From: Oceanobacillus sp. Castelsardo
GTDB lineage: Bacteria > Bacillota > Bacilli > Bacillales > Amphibacillaceae
Assembly: GCF_001659985.1 (NCBI RefSeq)
Contig: NZ_LYCS01000005.1
Span: 1,912-65,911 of the forward strand
Length of the DNA: 64,000 bases
Direction of reading: 5' to 3'
The position numbers and the translations under genes are program-made. The notes beneath the pieces were generated by a model. The model was not told the origin of the DNA and ran no database searches. It saw only the letters and a program-made list of their open reading frames with translations. This document shows, one piece after another, positions 44,067-53,623 of the stretch. Each line of letters begins with the position of its first letter. Positions within the stretch are counted from its first letter, which is position 1.

Positions 44067-45086
44067 ATGGAAACTAAAAGACCTATTGTCGCTATAACAA
44101 TCGGAGATCCTGCTGGAATAGGCCCTGAAATAACACTTGATACAGTATGTGAAGAAAAGGTATACCAAGAATGTAAACCATTTTTAATTGGTTCTATAAA
44201 TATTGTTAAAAGAGCAATGAAAGTGAAAAATTGCGATTTCAACATTAATAAAATCAATACTCCTTCAGAGGGAAAATTTGAATATGGAACAATTGATGTA
44301 CTAGAAACTGGAGAATATGATTGTGACAGCATTGAGTATGGTAAAGTTCAAAAACTAGCCGGGCAAATGGCTTATGACTATGTTGTTAAATCAATTGAAT
44401 TAGGAATGAATAAAGAGATTGATATCGTTGCCACAGCTCCTATTCATAAAGAAGCTATTAAACTTGCAGGGGTTAAACAAGAAGGACATACAGAAATTTA
44501 TGGAGATTTAACTAAATCTGATTATGCACTTACCATGTTTAACTGCAGAAATTTAAAGGTTTTCTTTGTTAGTCGACATAAAGCATTAAAAGAAGCTTGT
44601 GATTACGCAACAAAAGACAGGGTTTTAGAAAGTGTAAGACAAATCAATAAAGAGCTTAATGGAATTGGTATGGAAAGTCCTAAAATTGCTGTTGCTGCAC
44701 TAAATCCACATGCTTCCGATAATGGTTTATTCGGAACAGAAGAGGCTGAACATTTAATACCAGCAGTTGAAGCTGCTCAAGCAGAAGGAATGAATGCTGT
44801 AGGACCAGTACCTGCTGATTCTGTTTTCCATTTAGGATTACAAGGAAGATATGACGCAATTCTTTCTTTATACCACGACCAAGGGCATATCGCGTGTAAA
44901 ACATTGGATTTTGAAAAATCCATTACTATTACTTGGGGATTGCCATTTATGAGAAGTTCCGTTGACCATGGTACTGCATTTGATATTGCAGGAAAAAATA
45001 TTGCTGGATCTGTAAGTATGATTGAAGCAACATTAGTTCCAGTAGAATACTGGAAAATGAAACAAAATGCATTAGTAAAGAACTAA
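44067..45086 (+). CDS. pdxA2: PdxA2-like 4-phospho-threonate/hydroxythreonine-4-phosphate dehydrogenase
   Basis: 339 residues from ATG 44067 (TAGGAGAG upstream). PdxA family landmarks: AITIGDPAGIGPEI, the metal-binding histidines in GHTEIYGD and SLYHDQGHI, and HKEAIK. True PdxA makes vitamin B6 precursor; the PdxA2 branch found next to DUF1537 kinases oxidises and decarboxylates D-threonate-4-P or D-erythronate-4-P to DHAP. The kinase directly downstream supports the second role. An internal hairpin separates the two genes. Confidence 0.82.
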   Translation: METKRPIVAITIGDPAGIGPEITLDTVCEEKVYQECKPFLIGSINIVKRAMKVKNCDFNINKINTPSEGKFEYGTIDVLETGEYDCDSIEYGKVQKLAGQMAYDYVVKSIELGMNKEIDIVATAPIHKEAIKLAGVKQEGHTEIYGDLTKSDYALTMFNCRNLKVFFVSRHKALKEACDYATKDRVLESVRQINKELNGIGMESPKIAVAALNPHASDNGLFGTEEAEHLIPAVEAAQAEGMNAVGPVPADSVFHLGLQGRYDAILSLYHDQGHIACKTLDFEKSITITWGLPFMRSSVDHGTAFDIAGKNIAGSVSMIEATLVPVEYWKMKQNALVKN

Positions 45087-45114
45087 TAAGATAGTGTGAA
45101 ATATATTAACATGT

Positions 45115-45141
45115 ACCGGGAAAGTATTTTTCTTTCCTGGT
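45115..45141 (+). terminator. Intercistronic hairpin between pdxA2 and the kinase gene
   Basis: ACCGGGAAAG / CTTTCCTGGT with a 7-base T-rich loop, followed by ATTTCTATT. Probably partial termination or mRNA stabilisation. Confidence 0.5.
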
Positions 45142-45175
45142 ATTTCTATTAAGCTTTACTACAGGGGGAATAAAT

Positions 45176-46534
45176 ATGTGTAAAATCGGCATTGTTGCAG
45201 ATGATTTAACAGGAGCAACTACTGTCGGTGTATTACTAGCAAAGGCCGGTGTCTCAACTGCTGCTTTCTTTGAGGAGAAAGATATAACTGAGGATAGGGG
45301 GCATCATGCAGTTGTTTTAAGTACAGATAGTAGAGCATTACCAAAAATGGAAGCACAAGAAAAGGTAAAATCAGCAGTACGTTCTTTAAAAGAAAAAGGT
45401 GCTACCTATTTTTCAAAACGTATTGATACGACATTAAGAGGGGGAATTGGTGCAGAAGTTGATGCGATGTTAGATGAGTTAGCTCCTAACACGATAGCAG
45501 TTATGGTACCTTCTATGCCTCAATCTAATCGTATCCTAGTTGGTGGTTACTCACTAATTGATGGTGTCCCATTATCAACAACACCAGTAGCAAATGATGT
45601 TCGAACTCCAGTAACGGAGTCTCATATCCCAACACTGATGGCTGAGCAGACTGAGCGTAAAATAGGACTTATTCCTTTACAAGTAATACTTTCAGGGAAA
45701 GATGCATTATCACAACATCTTCAGAAAGAAAAAAATAATGGCGCAAAAATTATTATTGCTGATGCTGTAACAATAGAAGATGTGGAAAGTATCGCTAAGG
45801 CTGTCCATGAATTAAAGTGGAATGTAATGGCAATTGATCCTGGTCCTTTCACGGAAAAATTGGCAGTCTGTAATGGATTTGCCTTTGAAGAAAATAAACC
45901 AGTAAATAAGGATAACCGCACGAACATATATAACGGAACGGTACTTACAGTTGCTGGAAGTGCATCATCTGTTACTAAAACACAAATGAAAACGTTATCT
46001 AACAAAGAGTGGGTTACACTAATACCCGTTTCAGCAGAACAACTTATCGATAGAATAAATACGGCGTCTTTAGAGGTAAAACGTACATCCAAGAAAATTA
46101 ATTCCTTAAAACGAAAACAAGCTAAAGCGATTCTTCTAGAAACGTGCTTATCTGGAAAACGTCTAGATTTATCAGAAAAGGAAAAAGAGTTGGGATTACT
46201 CCAGGGTGATGCAGCAAACAATATAAATCGTGGTCTAGGTGAAATTGTAAATGAAATATTAAACAATGAAACATTTGATATAAAAGGGATTTATATGACC
46301 GGCGGAGATACGATGGCTCATATATTACGTGCATTAGGTGCAAAGGGAATAGAATTAGTAGATTATGTCATCCCACAGGCAGACCTTGGAAGAATTATAG
46401 GTGGCAAATATGATGGACTAACCATTGTAGGTAAAGGTGGTTTGACAGGTACAACGGATACAGCTGTTTCTATTGTGGAACGCATTTTTCAGGAATCTAC
46501 TAATCTAGGATCAAGTAAAGCTTTAAATTTATAA
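45176..46534 (+). CDS. dtnK: DUF1537 four-carbon acid sugar kinase
   Basis: 452 residues. N-terminal SBD_N domain with the substrate loop GIVADDLTGATTVGVLLAKAG and YFSKRIDTTLRGGIGAE; C-terminal nucleotide-binding domain with YMTGGDTMAHILRALGA and TIVGKGGLTGTTDTA. DUF1537 kinases phosphorylate D-threonate or 3-oxo-tetronates. With PdxA2 upstream, the simplest reading is D-threonate (or erythronate) to its 4-phosphate, then to DHAP. A good GGGGGAATAA site precedes the ATG. The gene symbol is by context. Confidence 0.85.
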   Translation: MCKIGIVADDLTGATTVGVLLAKAGVSTAAFFEEKDITEDRGHHAVVLSTDSRALPKMEAQEKVKSAVRSLKEKGATYFSKRIDTTLRGGIGAEVDAMLDELAPNTIAVMVPSMPQSNRILVGGYSLIDGVPLSTTPVANDVRTPVTESHIPTLMAEQTERKIGLIPLQVILSGKDALSQHLQKEKNNGAKIIIADAVTIEDVESIAKAVHELKWNVMAIDPGPFTEKLAVCNGFAFEENKPVNKDNRTNIYNGTVLTVAGSASSVTKTQMKTLSNKEWVTLIPVSAEQLIDRINTASLEVKRTSKKINSLKRKQAKAILLETCLSGKRLDLSEKEKELGLLQGDAANNINRGLGEIVNEILNNETFDIKGIYMTGGDTMAHILRALGAKGIELVDYVIPQADLGRIIGGKYDGLTIVGKGGLTGTTDTAVSIVERIFQESTNLGSSKALNL

Positions 46535-46540
46535 TAGAAA

Positions 46541-46576
46541 GGGACTGTTCTATGGAGGAGCGGATCCCTTGTCCTA
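46541..46576. repeat. Degenerate REP-like sequence
   Basis: GGGACTG, TTCTATGGAGG, AGCGGATCCC, TTGTCC resembles the REP family but with many changes; listed with low confidence. Confidence 0.35.
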
Positions 46577-46695
46577 GCATACAGGAAAGCATAAAATCCT
46601 TCCTAACTGTGTAAGTATTACTAAGGTATTCATCTAACCTAATAGCGAATGTGAAGATTTATAAAAAACTTTACATATAGAAAGGCGGAAGTAGG

Positions 46696-47622
46696 ATGGA
46701 AACGGTTGAATTAGGAAAAACAGGTCTAAATATTCACCCAATTGGTTTAGGAGCTAATAAAATTGCTGAAGAAGATAATGAATCCAATACACAATATGGT
46801 GGAGAAGTTCTTTCTGCCGCTATTGAAAATGGTTTAAATTTTATCGATACTGCTTTTATCTACGGTAATGGACTATCTGAAGAAATTATTGGGAAAACAA
46901 TTAAAGAAAATAATTGGCGTGAAAAAGTTGTTATTGCAACAAAAGGAGCACATCGAATTTCTGGTGATACTATGGAATTAGACAATTCTCCGGAGTTTTT
47001 AATCCAAACAGTAAATGACAGTTTGAAACGCCTGCAAACCGATGTTATTGATTTATTCTACATTCACTTCCCGGATGAAACAACGCCAAAGTATGAAGCA
47101 GTAGGTGCACTTAAACGATTGAAAGATAATGGGAAAATCCGAAGCATCGGTGTTTCAAACTTTTCTTTGGAGCAAATAAAAGAAGCAAATTATGATGGTT
47201 ATGTTGATGTTGTACAAGGTGAATATAATTTTATTAACCGTTCTGCAGAAACAGAACTCTTCCCTTACTTTAAGAATAATGGAATTTCCTTTATACCATA
47301 CTATCCATTAGCTTCTGGTTTACTCTCAGGGAAGTACGATAAGAATTCCATTATATCTGAAAGGAATAAAAAACGACCACAGTTTCAAGGGGACAATTAT
47401 TTAAGGTATTTAGAAAAGGTTGAAAAAGTTCGGGGCATTGCGAATAAACATGGCTTAAATATACCACACATTGTATTGGCTTACTATTTATCAAAGGATA
47501 ATATTGATTGTGTTATCCCCGGGGCTAGAAATACAAACCAGGTTTTAGATAACCTTAAAACAATAGATGTCAAACTAACCACCGAAGACATTCAAATAAT
47601 CGAAAAAATTTTCCCTATATAG
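46696..47622 (+). CDS. Aldo/keto reductase
   Basis: 308 residues. Catalytic tetrad recognisable: Asp in NFIDTAFIYG, Tyr in the same segment, Lys in VIATKGA and His in FYIHFPDE; the NADP-binding C-terminal part has VIPGARNTNQVLDNL. It reduces or oxidises sugar or aldehyde substrates. The position after the kinase gene suggests part in the tetronate unit, perhaps interconverting tetrose and tetronate precursors, but a 160-bp gap leaves this open. Ribosome site AAAGGCGG. Confidence 0.85.
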   Translation: METVELGKTGLNIHPIGLGANKIAEEDNESNTQYGGEVLSAAIENGLNFIDTAFIYGNGLSEEIIGKTIKENNWREKVVIATKGAHRISGDTMELDNSPEFLIQTVNDSLKRLQTDVIDLFYIHFPDETTPKYEAVGALKRLKDNGKIRSIGVSNFSLEQIKEANYDGYVDVVQGEYNFINRSAETELFPYFKNNGISFIPYYPLASGLLSGKYDKNSIISERNKKRPQFQGDNYLRYLEKVEKVRGIANKHGLNIPHIVLAYYLSKDNIDCVIPGARNTNQVLDNLKTIDVKLTTEDIQIIEKIFPI

Positions 47623-47690
47623 TATCAGATAGGATAAGCACGTACATCCCGTCCCATATCTCCCTACCAAAATTAGTCATTTATATACAT

Positions 47691-47738
47691 AAAAAGTGAT
47701 AAACTATATGCATTTATGCAAAAGTTCTTCACTTTTTT
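47691..47738 (+). terminator. Terminator of the aldo/keto reductase gene
   Basis: AAAAAGTGA ... TCACTTTTT outer arms with further internal pairing (AACT/AGTT, GCAT/ATGC) and a TTTTTT tail. Confidence 0.65.
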
Positions 47739-48405
47739 ATGTTTTCTATTCGTTAATAGTCCTTCAAAACTAACTAATAAGGCAGTATACCCATCTAGTA
47801 ATCTATTTCCATAGCAATATATTATTATCCTGCGTGCCAGATGGTTCAGTAGATCACATCAGTTTGATGCCCTTTTTTGGTTTTTTTGACAAAAAAAGCG
47901 ACAGTGCTTTAACTTTCCTATAATTTAATTTTAGTTTGTAATACACAAGACAAATAATGAGAATTTCTGCTACCTAAGAAATAGATATTTCGAGAAATGC
48001 TTTGTTCGAGTACTTTATTTAAGATTTCCCTTAGTTGAGCTTTTTCACAAAGTAAAGTTTTATTTTTCAAAGCGGGATCTATCCATTCATTAGGTTCATT
48101 TTGATAAAATGTTTGCTTTTTTATATGACCAATCCTTATTAAGTAATACCACATTCGTTATCATGTCGATTTCGTACTCATTTCATTTGTTCACTTTTTC
48201 ACATTATATATTTATATTTAAAAACCCTTATTATTATAATATTCTTACTTCCTTTAATGGCAGATTGGGGCAAAGGAAGAGAAAGAGACAGAGAAACTGA
48301 TCTAATAAAGCGATGTAACACTTAGGGGATTTATTAGAACCATCAGTTATCCTAGCTCTTTTCACATACCCTTCTATTGTAAAATAATTAAAACAGGGGA
48401 ATATT
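47739..48405. other. Intergenic/degenerate stretch
   Basis: No supported gene. One 78-codon frame on the minus strand (47918-48154) has a plausible amino-acid composition (EWIDPALKNKTLLCEKAQLREILNKVLEQ), but I do not recognise it and see no good ribosome site; it may be the end of a decayed gene. Confidence 0.45.
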
Positions 48406-48925
48406 TTAATATATATTTATATGGTACCACCATATACCTATCCGCGAGTATATCCTTAGGTACAACATTGTATTGCACACCCTGCTAATCTTCAATATCA
48501 TTCTGGAACATGGGACCAGTCCCCGACACCATGACGGATTAATATGAATAACACCACCTAACCCATCAACAATTAAAATATTCTTGATTTCTGGAAAATC
48601 TTCTTTAATCGCTGAAAGTTGAATATAATGCATCACTTCATTTATATCTATTGGATTTGTATAAATAAATGATTTCACCGTCACAAACAACATATTGGCC
48701 TTTCATTGTTATACAAGTGCAAATCCCTGTGGCCATCATTACATATTCAAATTCAAATAAGGTACTTCCGAAGCAATCACAGGAAGTACACTAGTATCTT
48801 TTAAAATATCTATTGCCTTAATTGAAGTAATAGAAAGATTTAGCTTGCTAGTGAATAAAGTACCATTTATATCGAAAAAAGTCGGAATGTGGAATTTGTA
48901 TATGAAACTCACCATTTTCCCACCT
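48406..48925 (-). pseudogene. Decayed Cof-type HAD phosphatase
   Basis: Read from the minus strand, the N-terminus FFDINGTLFTSKLNLS ... SIKAIDILK resembles HAD motif I and the start of Cof-type sugar phosphatases. After about 60 codons the frame breaks. MKGQYVVCDGEIIY continues in another frame and TNPIDINEVMHYIQLSAI in a third. Beyond 48530 a REP-like GGGACCAGTCCCC replaces the rest. At least two frameshifts plus truncation. It lies downstream of the RuBisCO-like/PTS operon and may once have been its phosphatase. Confidence 0.7.
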
Positions 48926-49053
48926 ATTCGAGCAATTCCTGAATAATCTAACATAATCATTACTATTGTACATTTATCAATGCCTCTATGCCCTAATGAC
49001 TGGATAAATCTAATTCCTTTCACTACGTATAGGGATTAAGTAAACAAAGCTTA

Positions 49054-49812
49054 TTATCTATCAAATACCTTCACATTTTTTTTCTTCATTTCATTATGCC
49101 ATCTTTCACTTAATTGCTTATCCGTAATAATTCCTGTAATGGACCCATACCCGGAAATCTTAAGGAAGGAAGTATTTTCAAATTTTGTATAATCCGCAAT
49201 TATATAGCATTCTTTTGATCTTTCGATTGCCTTAATTTTTAGCGCTGCAGTTTCTTCAATAGATTCGGTTATACCATTTTCAATGGATAAAGATCTACAT
49301 GAAACGAAAGATTTATCAACATAATAATCACCTAATGACCTGAAAGCATTTAGCCCAAAGAACCCCATTTCACTTTTGTTATAATGTCCTCCAATACAAA
49401 CTAGACGAATATTCGGTTGTTTGGAGAGTAGGTTTGTAATTCTTAAAGAATTAGTAAGTACTGTTAATCTTTTATTAACAATTTGCTCCGCAACATAATA
49501 TGCTGTAGTGGATGTATCGAAAAAAATTACGTCTCCATTTTGGATTAAGGTATCACAAATGACGGCAATCTTTTTCTTGTTCTCTATATAAACCGATTGT
49601 CTTATATCCGAATCTATTACATTCTCAACACCAGTTTGTATAAAAGCACCACCGTAACCCCTTAGTAATACCCCTTCCTTTTCTAAAACATTTAAATCAC
49701 GCCGGATTGTTTCATCAGTGACATCAAACATTTCAGCCAGTTCAGCAACTTTGACCCCTTTTTTTTCTAAAACTAATTCTTTTATGTTCTGTCTTCTTTC
49801 CTTAGCTAACAT
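49054..49812 (-). CDS. DeoR-family transcriptional regulator 3
   Basis: 252 residues. HTH VKVAELAEMFDVTDETIRRDLNVLEKEGVLLRGYGGAF and DeoRC domain (FFDTSTTAYYVAEQI, LTNSLRITNLL). It is the last gene of the aldolase/PTS/RuBisCO-like operon (114 bp after it), so it probably controls that operon in response to its sugar-phosphate intermediate. It belongs to a different branch from the two regulators at 38-40 kb (DETIRRDL rather than EATLRTDL). Confidence 0.87.
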   Translation of the reverse strand: MLAKERRQNIKELVLEKKGVKVAELAEMFDVTDETIRRDLNVLEKEGVLLRGYGGAFIQTGVENVIDSDIRQSVYIENKKKIAVICDTLIQNGDVIFFDTSTTAYYVAEQIVNKRLTVLTNSLRITNLLSKQPNIRLVCIGGHYNKSEMGFFGLNAFRSLGDYYVDKSFVSCRSLSIENGITESIEETAALKIKAIERSKECYIIADYTKFENTSFLKISGYGSITGIITDKQLSERWHNEMKKKNVKVFDR

Positions 49813-49926
49813 TAAATTCCGCCTCTCATCAAAATAGTTACTTCAATGAGCGTACCATTCTATCAAAAGTTTTTATATATACATTTTCTTCTAATTAAAC
49901 CGTCCTATTCCTTTAGTACATCTTAA

Positions 49927-51207
49927 CTACAGAATCCCCCACTTATTAATAGCTACATTTAAAGCTTCATGCTCTTTCGCATATTCTTCAATAGATATAT
50001 GATTTGTTACGGCTTCAACAGCTTGCATCATTGCTTTTCCTCCTAATTCAACACCATCTGGATGCCCAAAAATTGCTCCCCCTGCAGCAATTACAATGTT
50101 ATTTCCTAATTCTGAGATTAGTTTTCCCACCATTCCTGGATGAACGCCTCCACCCACAATTGGGAAAGTAGGTTTTATCGTATAAAGTTTTGCAGTCAAC
50201 TCTTTTACTGTTAGAAAATATTGGTAGTCTAATAATGGATATCCTCCATACGGAGTATTAATCATGACCATATCAGCCCCAGATATTCTTGGCAACTTCC
50301 CAACTGCTAACGGTGATCTCATACCATTTTTTAAACCTTCATAAAACATACCAGATCCAGCATAATGACCAAGGATTGGCACATTAAATCTAATTGAAAT
50401 TTCTTTTACCATTTCATATCCAGCAGTAGCAAAATTAATCATCAACGCTTTTGCACCAGATTCAATCGCTCTTTCCGCATTATGTAGCATATTATGATAC
50501 GTATCTGTTATATTAGGAATATATAGAACTCTTTTTCCTGTAACTTCGTAGGCTGCATCTGCTGCCTTTAAATATTCTTTCACCCTGTCTTGAACTGGAC
50601 AAAATGAAGGATTTCCTAGGAGTTCATCATCCTTTATAATATCAATGCCTCCGCTAACCGCAGCCTTATAAAATAATTTTGCACCATAACTCGCTGAAAA
50701 ACCAAGACATGGTTTGATCATACTCAAAATCAGCGCCCGTTCATGGATATTTAAAAGCTTTCTAACACCAGCAATACCATAATTAGGACCTGCGATATTG
50801 TTAAAATAGCTACCCGAGAAATTTAAGTCAACAAGCTTAATCTGTGCTGATGTAGAAGCGTCATTACCCATAACTGTTGTGAGTAACATTGCTAAACTCT
50901 TTGAAAAATTAACTGTTGGAAAAGCAATCTGAAATAGATATTTTTGATAATTTTCCGCTGAATCAACTTGGTTCGATAACTCATAAGCAGGAACATTGTA
51001 GATATTAACCACTTTTCCCACATGTCTTTTTGTCATTTCCTCTGTAATTCCAGGTACTGCAACCCAAGTACCTAAAGTTTGACCAATGGCCATTTTATTA
51101 GCAACTTCCATAATACTCATATTTTTATCTAGTTCTATATAGTAGGTTGCAATGACGTGAGTATCATCAAGAGCATCCTCTATATTAGAGAATAGTAACT
51201 TTTGCAT
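49927..51207 (-). CDS. RuBisCO-like protein (form IV type), substrate unknown
   Basis: 426 residues from ATG 51207 (TAGGAGG). The RuBisCO large-chain fold is clear: IAGPNYGIAGVRKLL, then MIKPCLGFS with the Lys equivalent to K175, then GGIDIIKDDE, keeping the carbamylated Lys and the Mg-binding Asp/Glu (192-195). Further on are GHYAGSGMF, VGGGVHPGM and AAGGAIFGHPDGV (phosphate site). The KPK second lysine and the loop-6 Lys context differ from true RuBisCO, so it should enolise, isomerise or decarboxylate a sugar phosphate rather than fix CO2. Known relatives include MtnW and D-apiose-pathway enzymes. Neighbours are a galactitol-type PTS and a class II aldolase, which no methionine-salvage locus has. 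Confidence 0.85.
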   Translation of the reverse strand: MQKLLFSNIEDALDDTHVIATYYIELDKNMSIMEVANKMAIGQTLGTWVAVPGITEEMTKRHVGKVVNIYNVPAYELSNQVDSAENYQKYLFQIAFPTVNFSKSLAMLLTTVMGNDASTSAQIKLVDLNFSGSYFNNIAGPNYGIAGVRKLLNIHERALILSMIKPCLGFSASYGAKLFYKAAVSGGIDIIKDDELLGNPSFCPVQDRVKEYLKAADAAYEVTGKRVLYIPNITDTYHNMLHNAERAIESGAKALMINFATAGYEMVKEISIRFNVPILGHYAGSGMFYEGLKNGMRSPLAVGKLPRISGADMVMINTPYGGYPLLDYQYFLTVKELTAKLYTIKPTFPIVGGGVHPGMVGKLISELGNNIVIAAGGAIFGHPDGVELGGKAMMQAVEAVTNHISIEEYAKEHEALNVAINKWGIL

Positions 51208-51286
51208 TACGTTCCTCCTATTAAAAGTAATTTTCAGGTGGTTGTAATTCATTTATGCTAAAAATTGATACCCCTTCATTCAGTAA

Positions 51287-51332
51287 ATTGTAGACAAAAC
51301 AATCTACAATGTCCTCACCGAATGAGGGGGAC
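51287..51332 (-). promoter_or_regulatory. Two intercistronic hairpins upstream of the RuBisCO-like gene
   Basis: ATTGTAGA / TCTACAAT (51287-51310, perfect 8-bp arms) and GTCC-TCA / TGA-GGAC arms (51311-51332). They lie between the PTS IIC stop and the RuBisCO-like start, suggesting mRNA processing or attenuation. Confidence 0.45.
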
Positions 51333-51384
51333 GAATTTAAAATCTAATTTAATTCTTTATAATTTGGTACTAGCTTAAAGGATT

Positions 51385-52806
51385 CTACGCTACTCTTCCA
51401 TCACCATGTGCATCACTAATAACAGCTTTTCTTTCCAAGTATTCGTGTAGTACATGTTTTTTCTTTCTTAGTAATACATAACCTACTACATAAATCGAGA
51501 CTGTAAGACCAATCCATAGTAAACTTTGAGAAACGAAAGCAAAGAAAATTAACGCAGCAATAGGTTGCCCAAGAATAACAAGGCTTGTTACTAACATAAT
51601 ACCAACACCAAACTCAACACCTATTTCTGAAGCAACTGACGTAAATACCGGAGCTGTCCAAGTCGTAAATAATAAAGCTATTGAGAACCAAATAGATCCG
51701 GAAATGATAGTCTTGAATATGTTACCATTTGAAACGGCAATAATTGGTTGTATTAAGTATGGTAAAGCAACTAAGTCAATCATTGGCAAAGTTTGGTTTC
51801 CAGGTAAAACGAAAGCAACTAATAAAACGATTGGCATCATAATAATACCAGAGATAAGTGTAGCAGACTCTCCATAACCCGCAGCATCATTTACAGATAG
51901 ATACCATTCACCTTTTGTACCTTTAACAGACTTTTTAGACGACTCCGTAATAGCTGTAAAAGAACCAGCAAAGATTGCAGATATCTTAGGGAATACTGCC
52001 ATAACAGCAGCAGTTGCAATACCACATGTAGCGATTTGACCCCAAGACGCTAATTCATTTAATTGTGTTAAATTACCAATAATACCGATAAATAATCCAA
52101 GAAATAATCCTAGAGTCATAGGTTCACCGATAAAACCTAATTTCTTTTTGAATACCTGGGGGTTTGCTTTAATTTTATAAAGTCCAAATTTATTTAATAT
52201 CCAGTCCATCGCAATTGCATATGGAGCAACACTTACTGTATGCAAGGAAGCTAGGGTACAATTTGGATATTTATAATAAGTTGACCATCTTTTTTGAATC
52301 ATTTCTGCAAAAAGTTGGGTAAATAGCATTTGTACAATCATACACGCAATTCCAAGCCAGATGTTACCTGTAACTAAGAAAATCATAGAACCCCAAACCA
52401 TGTATGAATAGTTATTCCATAAGTCTCCTGGTTGGAAAACGTTAGTGTACCTAGTAAGGAATAAAATAGTTTGTAATAAAATACATACCCCAACAAATAT
52501 TATTCCAATCTCAGTTGAATAGGCAACAATGGATGTCGTTTGCCATCCAATATCAAATACCGGTAAATCAACTCCAGTATTTTCTACCATATTATTAACA
52601 ATTGGGGTAACAATTGGTGCATATGCATTGATTACTAGTGTAAATCCCATTAATCCTACACCAGCTGTTAGCGCCGACATAAAAGCCTTTTTAACAGGAA
52701 CTTTAAGAAATAATGCAATAATAAAGATAATAATTGGCACGAAAACTGGTGCACCAAATGTATCAAAAAATTGTTTTATAACATCAAAAATGTTAAACAC
52801 CCCCAT
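51385..52806 (-). CDS. PTS galactitol-type transporter subunit IIC
   Basis: 473 residues with about 12 membrane segments, matching GatC-type EIIC: VPIIIFIIALFLKVPVKKAFMSALTAGVG at the N-terminus and conserved loops (FQPGDLWNNYSYMVWGSM, PNCTLASLHTVSVAPYAIAMDW, VNDAAGYGESATLISG). It carries a sugar or polyol across the membrane during phosphorylation. The ATG lacks a strong ribosome site; a GTG two codons on is another option. With separate IIB and IIA genes upstream it forms a complete PTS. Confidence 0.87.
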   Translation of the reverse strand: MGVFNIFDVIKQFFDTFGAPVFVPIIIFIIALFLKVPVKKAFMSALTAGVGLMGFTLVINAYAPIVTPIVNNMVENTGVDLPVFDIGWQTTSIVAYSTEIGIIFVGVCILLQTILFLTRYTNVFQPGDLWNNYSYMVWGSMIFLVTGNIWLGIACMIVQMLFTQLFAEMIQKRWSTYYKYPNCTLASLHTVSVAPYAIAMDWILNKFGLYKIKANPQVFKKKLGFIGEPMTLGLFLGLFIGIIGNLTQLNELASWGQIATCGIATAAVMAVFPKISAIFAGSFTAITESSKKSVKGTKGEWYLSVNDAAGYGESATLISGIIMMPIVLLVAFVLPGNQTLPMIDLVALPYLIQPIIAVSNGNIFKTIISGSIWFSIALLFTTWTAPVFTSVASEIGVEFGVGIMLVTSLVILGQPIAALIFFAFVSQSLLWIGLTVSIYVVGYVLLRKKKHVLHEYLERKAVISDAHGDGRVA

Positions 52807-52854
52807 TTTTTATTTACGCAAACATGTAAATGTTCTCAATTTAATTAGATATTA

Positions 52855-53160
52855 TTACTCAATTTTTCCAGATTTTCTAAGAGCATTTAGAGCTTCTTCC
52901 ATAAATTCTTCTTCACCCATACCTGTAATTAATCCCATCGCACTGAATGCAGGTAGACCAAAATTATCTGGAATTGGACTAGCATATGCAATTAAATCAT
53001 ATTTATCCCTGCTAATATAGTTTTCCATTTCACTTGGATTAGACTCGACTGCCTCCGCTTCAATTCCTTTTTCCTCAAATAACTCTACTAATTTATTCGC
53101 TACCATTGATGATGTAACTACACCAGAACCACAAACAGATAAGATTTTAATCATTTCCAT
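52855..53160 (-). CDS. PTS galactitol-type subunit IIB
   Basis: 101 residues. The phosphorylated Cys is in ILSVCGSGVVTSSMVANK, the GatB-type P-loop. Start at ATG 53160, about 6 bases after AGGGAATG; ATGs at 53166 and 53154 are alternatives. It overlaps the IIA gene by about 14 bp. Confidence 0.87.
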   Translation of the reverse strand: MEMIKILSVCGSGVVTSSMVANKLVELFEEKGIEAEAVESNPSEMENYISRDKYDLIAYASPIPDNFGLPAFSAMGLITGMGEEEFMEEALNALRKSGKIE

Positions 53161-53617
53161 CACCATTCCCTAATATATTTTTATTTAAAATTTCATAAAT
53201 CTCTTTAGTACCTTCTGCATTCTTAACTGACTCTAGTAATTCTTTATTTTGAAATAGCGACATAAGTCTTTTCAAAATATTAATTTGTTCATGTGGATCA
53301 TTGATTGCAAGCATGAAAATCACTTGCGGATGTAAAACAATATCATTTGAACCCATCTGGGTAAATTCAACGGGTTTCTTTAATACACCTACAGCAATAG
53401 CTGAAGAATTCACATGAATACTATCAGTGTGAGGAATTGCAATATCAAATGCATCAGCCGGTAATCCAGTAGGATAAATCTTTTCCCTTTCTTTAACAGC
53501 GCTTACATATGTTTCCTTCACAACTCCTGAATTATAAAGAAGGGTCCCTAATTTCTCTATAGCATCTTGGGAGTCTTTACATTCTAAATCTTTAATAATA
53601 TGATTTTCACTAATCAT
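53147..53617 (-). CDS. PTS fructose/mannitol-type subunit IIA
   Basis: 156 residues, EIIA-2 domain with the phospho-His in FDIAIPHTDSIHV. It passes phosphate from HPr to IIB. It is 6 bp downstream of the aldolase gene and overlaps IIB, so tight cotranscription is likely. Confidence 0.87.
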   Translation of the reverse strand: MISENHIIKDLECKDSQDAIEKLGTLLYNSGVVKETYVSAVKEREKIYPTGLPADAFDIAIPHTDSIHVNSSAIAVGVLKKPVEFTQMGSNDIVLHPQVIFMLAINDPHEQINILKRLMSLFQNKELLESVKNAEGTKEIYEILNKNILGNGDGND

Positions 53618-53623
53618 AGCTTG

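Noticed and set aside
44067-45086. Vitamin B6 biosynthesis role for the PdxA homologue
   Set aside because: Bacillaceae usually make PLP through PdxST, and the DUF1537 kinase neighbour points to tetronate catabolism.
47918-48154. 78-codon minus-strand ORF
   Set aside because: No recognised family and no good ribosome site; mentioned only in the intergenic entry.
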